NCBI GenBank assembly: GCA_000435615.1
Contig: FR881986.1
Location: 1-23,309 of the forward strand
Source of the DNA: Firmicutes bacterium CAG:238
GTDB taxonomy: Bacteria; Bacillota; Clostridia; Peptostreptococcales; Anaerovoracaceae
DNA: 23,309 bases
Direction of reading: 5' to 3'
Shown: positions 15,672-23,309 of the stretch, piece by piece
Numbering within the stretch: the first letter of the stretch is position 1
Layout of the letters: every line of letters starts with the position of its first letter
Translations under genes and position numbers: made by a program
Notes under the pieces: model-generated
What the model was told of the DNA's origin: nothing
Database searches by the model: none
What the model saw: the letters and a program-made list of their open reading frames with translations, nothing else

Positions 15672-17891
15672 ATGAGTGTAAAACTAAAGAAAATTTTAGC
15701 CGTACTGGTAATTGCAGTACTCGTGTTCGGCTGGTTTGTCACCCTGTTTGGCATAGGTGACCAATCAAAAGATGATGCCATTAAATCAGTTAAAGACGCA
15801 TTAAAATACGGCCTTGACATTAACGGCGGTGTTTATGTTGTAATGGAAGCACAGACGGACAAGACGGGCGATCAACTCAAAGAGCTGATGGATCAGACGA
15901 GAGCCGTTATCGATAACCGTGTAAATCAGATGGGTGTTGCCGAAGCTTCGGTTACAATCGAAGGAACAAACCGTATCAGAGTCGAAATGCCGGGTGTTGA
16001 GAATGCAGATGAAGCAATTCAAGCAATCGGAAAAACCGCAAAACTCTATTTCGTTTTAGCCGACAATTCCATCGTGCTTGACGGCAGCAATGTTAAGGAT
16101 GCACAGATTGCGACGGACGGTGGTCATTACAAAATCTTACTCGAATTTGACAGCGAAGGTGCCGCATTGTTTGAAGAAGGAACTCGAAAAGCTGTAAACG
16201 GCGAAGTTACATCAACCATTGACGGTATGTCAAACAATGAAATCGCAATCGTATTGGATAATGAAATCGTTGTACATCCTGAAGTAAGAGAAGTTATCAG
16301 TGGCGGAAACTGCGAAATGACAGGAAATTATTCAAAAGAAGAAGCGACCATGACAGCAGCACTTATAAGAGGCGGTGCACTTCCGGTTGAACTTGTGGAA
16401 GTACAATCATCCGTTCAGACAGCAACCATCGGTGCACATGCACTTGACAAGTCAATCGTTGCAGGTGCTATTGGTCTTGCTATCGTATTCCTGCTTATGA
16501 TTATTTTCTACGGAATGCTTGGTTTCGTTGCAGATATCGCGTTGCTTCTCTATGTAATCATGTTCCTGTGGTCTATGGTTGCGTTTAATGTGGTATTAAC
16601 CCTTCCGGGAATTGCTGCATTGATTCTTTCCATCGGTATGGCAGTTGACGCCAATGTTATCATTTTTGCAAGAATCAAAGAGGAGATATGTGCCGGCAAA
16701 TCAATTAGAGTTGCAGTTGACGCTGGCTTCAAAAATGCTTTAAGTACTGTCCTTGACGCACAGATCACAACGCTTATTGCGGCAGTTGTCCTCTACGAAG
16801 TAGGAACGACATCCGTTAAGGGATTTGCACTTACGTTGATGATTGGTATTATCATCAGCATTTTCACAGCAGTTGTTATAACACAGTTATTTATTTCGTT
16901 GCTTGCAAACAGTCCTAAATTTGCAAAGAACAAATACTTTGGGGTTAACGAAGACGGAACTCCGAAGCAGATGCTTAATAAGACTTTCTCATTTATTAAA
17001 CATAGAAAAATCTTCTACATCGTCAGCGTTAGCATAATCGTAATCGGATTGCTTTGGTCTGTAATTTTCGGAATGAATTACGGTATTGACTTTACAGGCG
17101 GAACCACCATTCAGGTTGACCTCGGCAAGCAGGTTGCGATTGAAGACGTTGAAAAAACATTAAAGGATTACGAACTTGATCCGCAGATTATTTATGCGGG
17201 TGAGGGCAATACGCAGGTTGTTATTAAAACCATCAAGTCCCTTGATAATGCAGGCAGAAACAAAGTAATCAATACCTTAGAGCAGGCTTATGGAATTACC
17301 GAGGATGATGTCCTTGCATCGGAACAGTTCGGACCGTCCGTAGGTGATGAACTTAAGGTGAACGCTCTTAAGGCGATTATCATTGCATCCATTGGAATGC
17401 TTATCTATATTATTTTCAGATTTAAATCCTGGAAATACGGATTTTCTGCTGTTGCAGGTGTTGTACACGACGTTTTGATAGTAATTGCATTCTATGCGAT
17501 CTTCGGATTCACCGTAAACAATCCGTTCATCGCTGCAATTCTGACATTGGTTGGATACTCGATCAACGATACGATTGTAATATTTGACCGTATCAGGGAA
17601 AACAAAGCACTTCATACGAGAGACAACAGCGAGGTGAATATTGACAGAAGTATTAACCAGACGCTGAACAGAACAATTATGACATCGCTGACAACACTTG
17701 TTGTAATGGTTCCGCTCTGCATTATGGTTTCATCCTCCATCCGCGAGTTCATTATTCCGCTTATGGTCGGTGTTATCGTAGGATGCTGCTCCTCCATCTT
17801 CATCTGCAGCCCTCTGTATTACGATTTATGCAAGAAGGATGAAGGTTCAAAATATTTAAAGAGTACAGCAAAAAAAGCAAAGACAAAATAA
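15672..17891 (+). CDS. secDF: Fused protein translocase subunit SecDF
   Basis: SecDF uses the proton-motive force to pull secreted proteins through SecYEG from the outer face of the membrane. The 739-residue chain fuses SecD (about 1-430) to SecF (about 434-739). SecD starts with a membrane helix (about 7-28), has GLDINGG (48-54) and an extracellular domain, and then a six-helix bundle with GMAVDAN, in which D326 is in the conserved proton-relay position. SecF has NYGIDFTGGT after its first helix, and NDTIVIFDRIREN with D633. Fusion is typical of Firmicutes such as Bacillus. The ATG at 15672 has GAGAGG at 15657-15662. It heads a tight operon, with rel starting 12 bases after its stop codon. 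No truncation is seen. Confidence 0.97.
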   Translation: MSVKLKKILAVLVIAVLVFGWFVTLFGIGDQSKDDAIKSVKDALKYGLDINGGVYVVMEAQTDKTGDQLKELMDQTRAVIDNRVNQMGVAEASVTIEGTNRIRVEMPGVENADEAIQAIGKTAKLYFVLADNSIVLDGSNVKDAQIATDGGHYKILLEFDSEGAALFEEGTRKAVNGEVTSTIDGMSNNEIAIVLDNEIVVHPEVREVISGGNCEMTGNYSKEEATMTAALIRGGALPVELVEVQSSVQTATIGAHALDKSIVAGAIGLAIVFLLMIIFYGMLGFVADIALLLYVIMFLWSMVAFNVVLTLPGIAALILSIGMAVDANVIIFARIKEEICAGKSIRVAVDAGFKNALSTVLDAQITTLIAAVVLYEVGTTSVKGFALTLMIGIIISIFTAVVITQLFISLLANSPKFAKNKYFGVNEDGTPKQMLNKTFSFIKHRKIFYIVSVSIIVIGLLWSVIFGMNYGIDFTGGTTIQVDLGKQVAIEDVEKTLKDYELDPQIIYAGEGNTQVVIKTIKSLDNAGRNKVINTLEQAYGITEDDVLASEQFGPSVGDELKVNALKAIIIASIGMLIYIIFRFKSWKYGFSAVAGVVHDVLIVIAFYAIFGFTVNNPFIAAILTLVGYSINDTIVIFDRIRENKALHTRDNSEVNIDRSINQTLNRTIMTSLTTLVVMVPLCIMVSSSIREFIIPLMVGVIVGCCSSIFICSPLYYDLCKKDEGSKYLKSTAKKAKTK

Positions 17892-17903
17892 CAGGAGACA
17901 TCA

Positions 17904-20105
17904 ATGATTACAAAGGCTGAGTTTTTAGAAAAAATATTAAGTATTAATTCTAAATACAACACCGACTTGATTGGCAAAGCATTTGACAAAGCCCAGGCCT
18001 TGCATGACGGCCAGCTGCGAAAAAGCGGGGAACCGTATTTTATACACCCGATTAACGTAGCTCTGATTCTTGCAGAAATGGGTATGGACGATGCCACAAT
18101 CGTCGGTGGGCTTTTGCATGATGTCGTTGAAGATACAGAATACACCAGAGAGCAGCTCGTCGCCGATTTCGGCGAGGAGATTGCTCTTTTGGTTGACGGT
18201 GTAACCAAACTCGGCACCATAAAATTTGAATCAAAAGAAGAAATCCAAGCGGAAAACTTCCGAAAGATGTTCCTTGCAATGTCAAAGGATATCAGAGTTC
18301 TCATTATAAAGCTTGCGGACAGGCTGCATAACATGAGAACGCTTGGCTATATGAAGCCCGAAAAAATTGTTGAAAAATGCAATGAGACGCTTGAAATTTA
18401 TGCGCCGCTTGCCAGCAGGCTCGGTATTTCCAAAGTGAAATTTGAACTGGAAGACCTTGCACTGAAATATCTTCACCCGGAAGAATTTGAGGATTTAAAA
18501 CAGAAAGTAAGCAAGCGCAAAGAAGAAAGAGAAGAAACAATCAACACCGTTATAGGCGAGATTAAGGAAGCCTTAAACGATATGGATCTGCACTATGATA
18601 TATATGGCAGAGCAAAGCATTATTACAGCATATACAGAAAGATGAAATACCAAAACAAGCAGATTGATGAGATCTTTGACTTGATTGCGGTAAGAATTAT
18701 AGTAGAAAACGTAAAAGAATGTTACGCGGTTCTTGGTATTGTTCACACGATGTGGAAACCGATACCGGGACGATTTAAAGATTATATCGCCATGCCGAAA
18801 CCGAACATGTATCAGTCGCTGCATACAACGGTTATCGGAGACAACGGCGAACCATTTGAAATACAGATAAGAACATATGAGATGCACAAAGTCGCTGAAT
18901 ACGGTATCGCAGCCCATTGGAAATACAAAGAAGGCGATACTTCCGGCAATGCATCCAATGATGATATAAAACTTGCATGGCTCAGACAGTCACTGGAATG
19001 GCAGCAGGATATTAAAGATCCGAAAGACTTCTTAGAGACCATGAAAATGGACTTGTTCGCAAGTCAGGTGTTCGTGTTTACGCCGAAAGGAGATGTTATT
19101 GAATTACCTGCGGGTTCGACACCGCTTGATTTCGCATTTAAAATTCACTCGGCAATCGGGTGCAAATGCGTAGGTGCGAAGGTGAACGGAAAGATGGTTA
19201 CAATCGATTACACGCTTCAGAACGGGGACATCGTTGAAATTGTAACCTCGGCAAATTCTTCCGGTCCGAGCGTAGACTGGCTGAAGATTGCGAAGAGCTC
19301 CAATGCCAGAAATAAAATCAGGGGCTGGCTGAAGAAAGAAAATAAATCAGAAAATATCGAAAAAGGCAAAGACCTTCTTGATAAATATATACGCAAGAAA
19401 GGTTACGATCCGTCGGGGTTTACAAAATCCGCCTTTATCAACAAGGCAATAAAGGCAATGAACTTTGCAAATACCGAGGAAGCATACACGCAGCTTTCCA
19501 ACGGAGGAACCTTGGTCAGCAAATTCGCAAATCTGCTTTTTGGATACTACTCGGAAGAAAATCATACCGAAATCAAATCCAATGAAGCAATCATTGATGA
19601 ATTGAGAGCTGCCGAAGCGAGAAAGGCAAAGCTTGAGCGACGTTCCAAAGACAGCCCGGGCATCGTTGTGGAAGGTGCGGACAACCTGATGATTAAACTT
19701 GCGAAATGCTGCAACCCGGTTCCGGGAGATGACATCATAGGGTTTATAACAAAGGGCAGAGGCATTTCCGTTCATCGGTGTGACTGCTCCAATATCATTG
19801 CTCTGCCGGAAGAAGAGAAGCAAAGATTCATTCATGTGGAATGGGAGGACCTCAAGGCAGGAAAATCCTACAATGCGGACATCTGCATTATCGGAAACGA
19901 CCGAAAAGGTATCCTTTCGGATATTTCGAGAGTCTGCGAAGATATGGACATTCATCTTTCGGGGGTCAATGCAAAGAGCGGCAGAGACGGAAGCCTGACG
20001 ATGACAATTACATTGTCCATATCCAGTACGCAGGAAATGCAGAAAGTTCTGCGGAGCCTGAGAAATATCAGCGGTGTTACGCAGGTATACAGAGCAAAAT
20101 CGTAA
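17904..20105 (+). CDS. rel: Bifunctional (p)ppGpp synthetase/hydrolase, long RelA/SpoT homologue
   Basis: This cytoplasmic enzyme makes (p)ppGpp when uncharged tRNA reaches the ribosome and can also degrade it. The 733-residue product has the full long-RSH layout. The hydrolase domain contains an intact HD pair (H72-D73 in LLHDVVEDT). The synthetase domain contains GRFKDYIAMPK, where R290-F-K-D293 is the RxKD type of bifunctional Rel enzymes (RelA-only enzymes have ExDD). A TGS domain begins near residue 388 (FVFTPKGDVIELP). A zinc-finger region follows with C602-C603 and CDC at 626-628, then a C-terminal ACT domain (about 655-733). The start ATG has AGGAG just upstream. It lies between secDF and dtd, a common clostridial arrangement linking starvation signalling with aminoacyl-tRNA functions. 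Intact catalytic motifs in both domains support both activities. Confidence 0.97.
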   Translation: MITKAEFLEKILSINSKYNTDLIGKAFDKAQALHDGQLRKSGEPYFIHPINVALILAEMGMDDATIVGGLLHDVVEDTEYTREQLVADFGEEIALLVDGVTKLGTIKFESKEEIQAENFRKMFLAMSKDIRVLIIKLADRLHNMRTLGYMKPEKIVEKCNETLEIYAPLASRLGISKVKFELEDLALKYLHPEEFEDLKQKVSKRKEEREETINTVIGEIKEALNDMDLHYDIYGRAKHYYSIYRKMKYQNKQIDEIFDLIAVRIIVENVKECYAVLGIVHTMWKPIPGRFKDYIAMPKPNMYQSLHTTVIGDNGEPFEIQIRTYEMHKVAEYGIAAHWKYKEGDTSGNASNDDIKLAWLRQSLEWQQDIKDPKDFLETMKMDLFASQVFVFTPKGDVIELPAGSTPLDFAFKIHSAIGCKCVGAKVNGKMVTIDYTLQNGDIVEIVTSANSSGPSVDWLKIAKSSNARNKIRGWLKKENKSENIEKGKDLLDKYIRKKGYDPSGFTKSAFINKAIKAMNFANTEEAYTQLSNGGTLVSKFANLLFGYYSEENHTEIKSNEAIIDELRAAEARKAKLERRSKDSPGIVVEGADNLMIKLAKCCNPVPGDDIIGFITKGRGISVHRCDCSNIIALPEEEKQRFIHVEWEDLKAGKSYNADICIIGNDRKGILSDISRVCEDMDIHLSGVNAKSGRDGSLTMTITLSISSTQEMQKVLRSLRNISGVTQVYRAKS

Positions 20106-20115
20106 GGAGGAAAAT

Positions 20116-20565
20116 ATGAGAGCGGTTGTTCAACGGGTAACCGAAGCGGAAGTAACGGTTCAAGGAAACAGTACAGGTTCCATTCAGAAAGGTTTGGTCA
20201 TTCTTCTCGGAGTGGAAGACGGAGATACAAAGAAGGATGCCGATTATATTGCGGACAAAGTTTCAGGACTTCGGATTTTTGACGATTCCGAAGGCGTGAT
20301 GAATCTTTCCGTATCGGACATCGGAGGCGGAATCTTATCCGTTTCACAGTTTACACTCCTTGCAGATGCACGAAAGGGCAAGCGGCCGAGCTATAGCAAG
20401 GCGGCAAGGCCGGAAGCCGCAAAGGAACTTTACGATTATTTCAATACGAAAATCGAAGAAAAGGGAATCACGGTCGGAAAGGGGATTTTTCAAGCAGAAA
20501 TGCTTGTCAAGATCTATAACGATGGACCGGTGACAATTCTTTTAGACAGCAAAAAAACATTTTAA
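20116..20565 (+). CDS. dtd: D-aminoacyl-tRNA deacylase
   Basis: DTD removes D-amino acids (and glycine from tRNA-Ala) wrongly attached to tRNA, protecting translation. The 149-residue product starts MRAVVQRVTEAEV and contains both signature blocks that form the cross-subunit active site: SQFTLLAD at residues 77-84 and NDGPVT (the Gly-cisPro motif) at 135-140. The frame is open upstream into rel, but AAGGAGG at 20104-20110 fixes the start at the ATG of 20116. That ribosome site begins on the last base of rel, showing co-transcription. Length is normal for the family. Confidence 0.96.
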   Translation: MRAVVQRVTEAEVTVQGNSTGSIQKGLVILLGVEDGDTKKDADYIADKVSGLRIFDDSEGVMNLSVSDIGGGILSVSQFTLLADARKGKRPSYSKAARPEAAKELYDYFNTKIEEKGITVGKGIFQAEMLVKIYNDGPVTILLDSKKTF

Positions 20566-20575
20566 GAGGTAGACA

Positions 20576-21196
20576 ATGAAAGTAATCAGTTATGTAACAG
20601 GACCGATACAGGTCAACACATATTTAGCATACGACGAAGAAACAAACAAAGGTTTTATCGTAGATCCGGGAGATTACTCCCCAAAACTGAGCAAACAGGC
20701 CATGGATTTAGGCTTAGACATAGAATATATAATTTTGACACATGGACACGGTGACCATATTGGCGGCGTGGAACGCTTTAAGAGGGATTTCGCGGGGGCT
20801 AAGGTCGTTGCACACGAAAAAGAAAAAGAGATGCTCGAAAATGCGGACTTGAACTGCTCTGCGGAAATGTTTCCAAAGCCGATTACGCTGGAAGCTGACA
20901 TTTGGGTGAAAGGCGGCGATACGCTGAAAGTCGGAAACATGGAGCTGCATTTCATTCATACGCCGGGACATACGAAAGGCGGCATGTGCATCTATGTTGA
21001 CGGCAATCTTTTCAGCGGCGATACATTGTTCCGCTATTCCATAGGCAGAACGGATTTTTACGGCGGTGATTTCGAAGCTTTAATGAATTCAATCAAAAAG
21101 AGATTGTTCACGCTGCCTGACGACACGGTGGTTCTGCCGGGACACATGGGAGTTTCGACAATCGGAGACGAAAAGAGAGGAAATCCTTTTGTATAA
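20576..21196 (+). CDS. Metallo-beta-lactamase-fold hydrolase (glyoxalase II-like, YqgX type)
   Basis: The 206-residue soluble protein has the complete metal-binding set: HGHGDH at residues 56-61, H132 in TPGHTKG, D149 in SGDTLF and H190 in PGHMG, enough for a dinuclear zinc (or iron) site. Relatives in this position of clostridial operons are called glyoxalase II-like or YqgX-type hydrolases. They lack the long C-terminal substrate domain of true glyoxalase II, so the natural substrate is uncertain. The gene lies ten bases after dtd, with an AGAGGT ribosome site. Its last codons overlap the hemZ start by eight bases. Fold and active-site assignment are firm; function is not. Confidence 0.92.
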   Translation: MKVISYVTGPIQVNTYLAYDEETNKGFIVDPGDYSPKLSKQAMDLGLDIEYIILTHGHGDHIGGVERFKRDFAGAKVVAHEKEKEMLENADLNCSAEMFPKPITLEADIWVKGGDTLKVGNMELHFIHTPGHTKGGMCIYVDGNLFSGDTLFRYSIGRTDFYGGDFEALMNSIKKRLFTLPDDTVVLPGHMGVSTIGDEKRGNPFV

Positions 21197-22580
21197 TATC
21201 ATTATAAAGAATGTTGAGAACAAGTACGATTTTGCCGAACTTATTAAGATTTTTCTAAGACCCGAAGAATTCAACGCTTATACGGAGGCAGAATATGCCG
21301 AAAAAGAGGAAAACTGTGAATCTGCCGAACTGTTTGTTTTCAACGAAGAAAGGTCAGACGACAAGAACGAAATAAAAAGAGAGATTTACAATAAACTTTC
21401 TCAGTTAACCGGAGAAAAACCCGCATGGGGAATCTTAACCGGGGTAAGGCCTGTAAAGCTTACGGGTGAGTTATTTCAGAGGCTTGGGACACAGGCGGCT
21501 GTTGAAAACGAACTTGCTCACACCTATCTTTTGGCAGATGAGAAAATAAGCCTCCTGACGGACACCTACAATTATCAGCAGAAAACCTGCGGAAATCCAC
21601 CGAATAATTCCGTGGGAGTGTATATCGGAATTCCGTTTTGCCCGACGAGATGCCTGTACTGCTCGTTTACTTCCAATCAGGCAGGCGATGCGGAAATCAC
21701 AAGGTACCTCGGAGCACTGAAAACCGAAATCCGCTATGTCGGAAGGAGAATGCGCGAAACCGGACTTACAGCAGAGAGTATTTACATCGGAGGCGGAACC
21801 CCGACAACGCTGACCGCAGAGCAGCTCGATGACTTACTTCAGACGGTTGAGGACAATCTGGACTTACGCATGCTGAAAGAATTCACAGTTGAAGCCGGGC
21901 GTCCCGATACGATTACATACGAAAAATTAGAAGCAATTCATAAGCATAAAGTCGAAAGAATCAGCATAAATCCGCAGTCCATGAAGGAAAGAACGCTTGA
22001 GCTTATCGGCCGTTCCCACGAACCTTCCGACATTGTGAAGGCGTTTCAGAAGGCAGACCAGGTTGGCATTCCGATTGTCAATGCGGACTTGATAACGGGA
22101 CTTCCGGAGGAAACCCCGGAGGATTTTGCGCGGACACTGGATGAAATCCTTGCTCTTGACCCGGAAAACATAACCGTGCATACGCTTGCGGTCAAACGGG
22201 CTTCACGGCTTGTGGATGTCGATAAGGACTTTCATTACAAACAGGCGCAGACGGTGGCCGAAATGCTGAAAATTGCGAAAGAGAAACTGAAAGCAGCAGG
22301 CTTTAGGCCGTATTATTTATATCGGCAGAAGCACATGGCAGGTGCTTTTGAAAATGTAGGCTACTGCAAAGATGACACTCCGTCAATCTATAATATCCGC
22401 ATTATGGAGGAGAAGCAGACGATTCTTGCGCTTGGCGCGGGCGGAATCAGCAAAATGTATTATCCTGCCGAAAACAGGCTCGAAAGAGTGCCGAATGTAT
22501 CAAATTACGAAATCTATATTTCCCGTCTTGAGGAAATGCTGGATAGAAAAGAACAAAATATTTTTAAGGAGGTAAAATAG
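21189..22580 (+). CDS. hemZ: HemZ-type radical SAM protein (coproporphyrinogen dehydrogenase-like)
   Basis: The 463-residue product has an N-terminal domain of about 140 residues specific to HemZ. A radical SAM core follows, with CPTRCLYC (C151, C155, C158) to bind a [4Fe-4S] cluster and GGGTPT at 201-206 for SAM. The INPQSMKERTLELIGR and ADLITGLPEET blocks of the HemN/HemW superfamily come next. HemZ has been proposed to oxidise coproporphyrinogen III in anaerobic haem synthesis, but many anaerobes carrying it lack that pathway, and the activity is poorly proven. The start is TTG at 21189: AGAGAGG (21174-21180) is eight bases upstream, and the first internal methionine is not until residue 188. 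It overlaps the hydrolase gene by eight bases, and the hisS ribosome site lies inside its end. Confidence 0.9.
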   Translation: MYNIIIKNVENKYDFAELIKIFLRPEEFNAYTEAEYAEKEENCESAELFVFNEERSDDKNEIKREIYNKLSQLTGEKPAWGILTGVRPVKLTGELFQRLGTQAAVENELAHTYLLADEKISLLTDTYNYQQKTCGNPPNNSVGVYIGIPFCPTRCLYCSFTSNQAGDAEITRYLGALKTEIRYVGRRMRETGLTAESIYIGGGTPTTLTAEQLDDLLQTVEDNLDLRMLKEFTVEAGRPDTITYEKLEAIHKHKVERISINPQSMKERTLELIGRSHEPSDIVKAFQKADQVGIPIVNADLITGLPEETPEDFARTLDEILALDPENITVHTLAVKRASRLVDVDKDFHYKQAQTVAEMLKIAKEKLKAAGFRPYYLYRQKHMAGAFENVGYCKDDTPSIYNIRIMEEKQTILALGAGGISKMYYPAENRLERVPNVSNYEIYISRLEEMLDRKEQNIFKEVK

Positions 22581-22581
22581 C

Positions 22582-23309
22582 ATGTTAACGAATGCTCCAA
22601 AAGGAACAAAAGACATAATGATGGATCAGGTATATAAGTGGCATTATGTTGAAAAGAAGTGGAAAGAAATCTGCGCAAGATACGGATTTAAAGAAATCCG
22701 AACTCCGATATTTGAACATACAGAATTATTTCAGAGAGGTGTAGGGGATACTACCGATATCGTACAGAAGGAAATGTATACCTTCGAAGACCACGGCGGC
22801 CGTTCCATCACACTGAAGCCGGAGGGGACTTCCCCTGCAGTTCGTGCGTTCATCGAGCACAAACAGTATGCGGAAGTGCAGCCGATCAAGCTGTATTACG
22901 ATATTCCTTGCTTCCGTTATGAGAAGCCGCAGTCGGGTCGTTTAAGACAGTTCCACCAGTTCGGAGTGGAAACCTTCGGAACGACGAACATGGTTGCAGA
23001 CGCTGAAATCATTGCAATCGGATATGATTTCCTGACTTCCATGGGCGTTACCGACCTTACGCTTGAGATTAACTCCGTGGGCTGCCCGGAATGCCGCGCA
23101 AAACACAGAAAAGCACTCAAGGACTTCCTTGCTCCGAAATACGATCAGCTTTGCGACACCTGCAAGTCCAGATATGAAAAAAATCCGATGAGAATTCTTG
23201 ACTGCAAGAGCCCAATCGACCAGGAACTTGTTCAGGGAGCACCTATGATGGTGGATTTCCTTTGCGATGACTGCAAAAACGCATTTGAAGATTTGCAGAA
23301 GAACCTCGA
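22582..23309 (+). CDS. hisS: Histidyl-tRNA synthetase, N-terminal part (runs off the window)
   Basis: HisRS charges tRNA-His with histidine. About 242 codons are present, from the ATG at 22582, without a stop before the window end. The visible part covers the class II catalytic region: LKPEGTSPAVRAF at residues 78-90 and the motif 2 loop FRYEKPQSGRLRQFHQFGVE at 111-130. It continues into NSVGCPECRAKHRKAL and a further Cys-rich insertion (C191, C194, C208, C228, C231). The start has AAGGAGG at 22566-22572 inside the end of hemZ. The histidine-binding motifs and anticodon-binding domain lie outside the window. No T-box leader precedes the gene, so its control is probably that of the operon. Confidence 0.96.
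   Translation, partial: MLTNAPKGTKDIMMDQVYKWHYVEKKWKEICARYGFKEIRTPIFEHTELFQRGVGDTTDIVQKEMYTFEDHGGRSITLKPEGTSPAVRAFIEHKQYAEVQPIKLYYDIPCFRYEKPQSGRLRQFHQFGVETFGTTNMVADAEIIAIGYDFLTSMGVTDLTLEINSVGCPECRAKHRKALKDFLAPKYDQLCDTCKSRYEKNPMRILDCKSPIDQELVQGAPMMVDFLCDDCKNAFEDLQKNL

Noticed and set aside
22540..22581. T-box leader for hisS
   Set aside because: hisS starts one base after the hemZ stop with its ribosome site inside hemZ, leaving no room for a leader.

Overview
The window looks like a chromosomal stretch from an anaerobic, moderate-G+C member of the Clostridia (Firmicutes). The evidence is strong Shine-Dalgarno sites, consensus sigma-A-type promoters, a fused SecDF, a bifunctional Rel, a Pol I without proofreading residues, a HemZ-type radical SAM protein and a large oxygen-sensitive 2-hydroxyacyl-CoA dehydratase activase-type protein. 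I cannot name the genus. Almost everything is housekeeping. I see no prophage, insertion sequence, CRISPR array or other mobile element.

Layout. (a) 1-3750: prfC (RF3) on the minus strand is divergent from a MATE exporter gene, with overlapping promoters between them. The MATE gene ends at a strong hairpin terminator and converges on a small cysteine-rich, YkgJ/UPF0153-like gene. (b) 3750-8090: a 121-base divergent control region with a perfect inverted repeat leads into a 1405-residue protein that fuses two activase ATPase domains, a four-cysteine linker and HgdB-like dehydratase regions. (c) 8098-9106: yebC with its own consensus promoter, followed by a gap that folds like 6S RNA. (d) 9105-14863: a probable transcription unit of a formate/nitrite channel, polA, coaE and a membrane-anchored family-5 solute-binding protein. 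(e) 14902-15552: a promoter, tRNA-Leu(CAA), yajC and a strong terminator. (f) 15575 to the right edge: promoter, secDF, rel, dtd, a metallo-beta-lactamase-fold hydrolase, hemZ and hisS (cut by the window end), tightly packed and all on the plus strand.

How the genes fit together. Segment (f) joins protein export (SecDF), the stringent response (Rel), removal of D-amino acids from tRNA (DTD) and histidyl-tRNA charging; this order is common in Clostridia. prfC, yebC, tRNA-Leu and 6S RNA add translation and transcription control.

The least understood items are the double-activase/dehydratase fusion with its adjacent cysteine-rich gene, the 6S-like RNA (identified by structure only), the orphan solute-binding protein, and the tRNA-yajC transcript.
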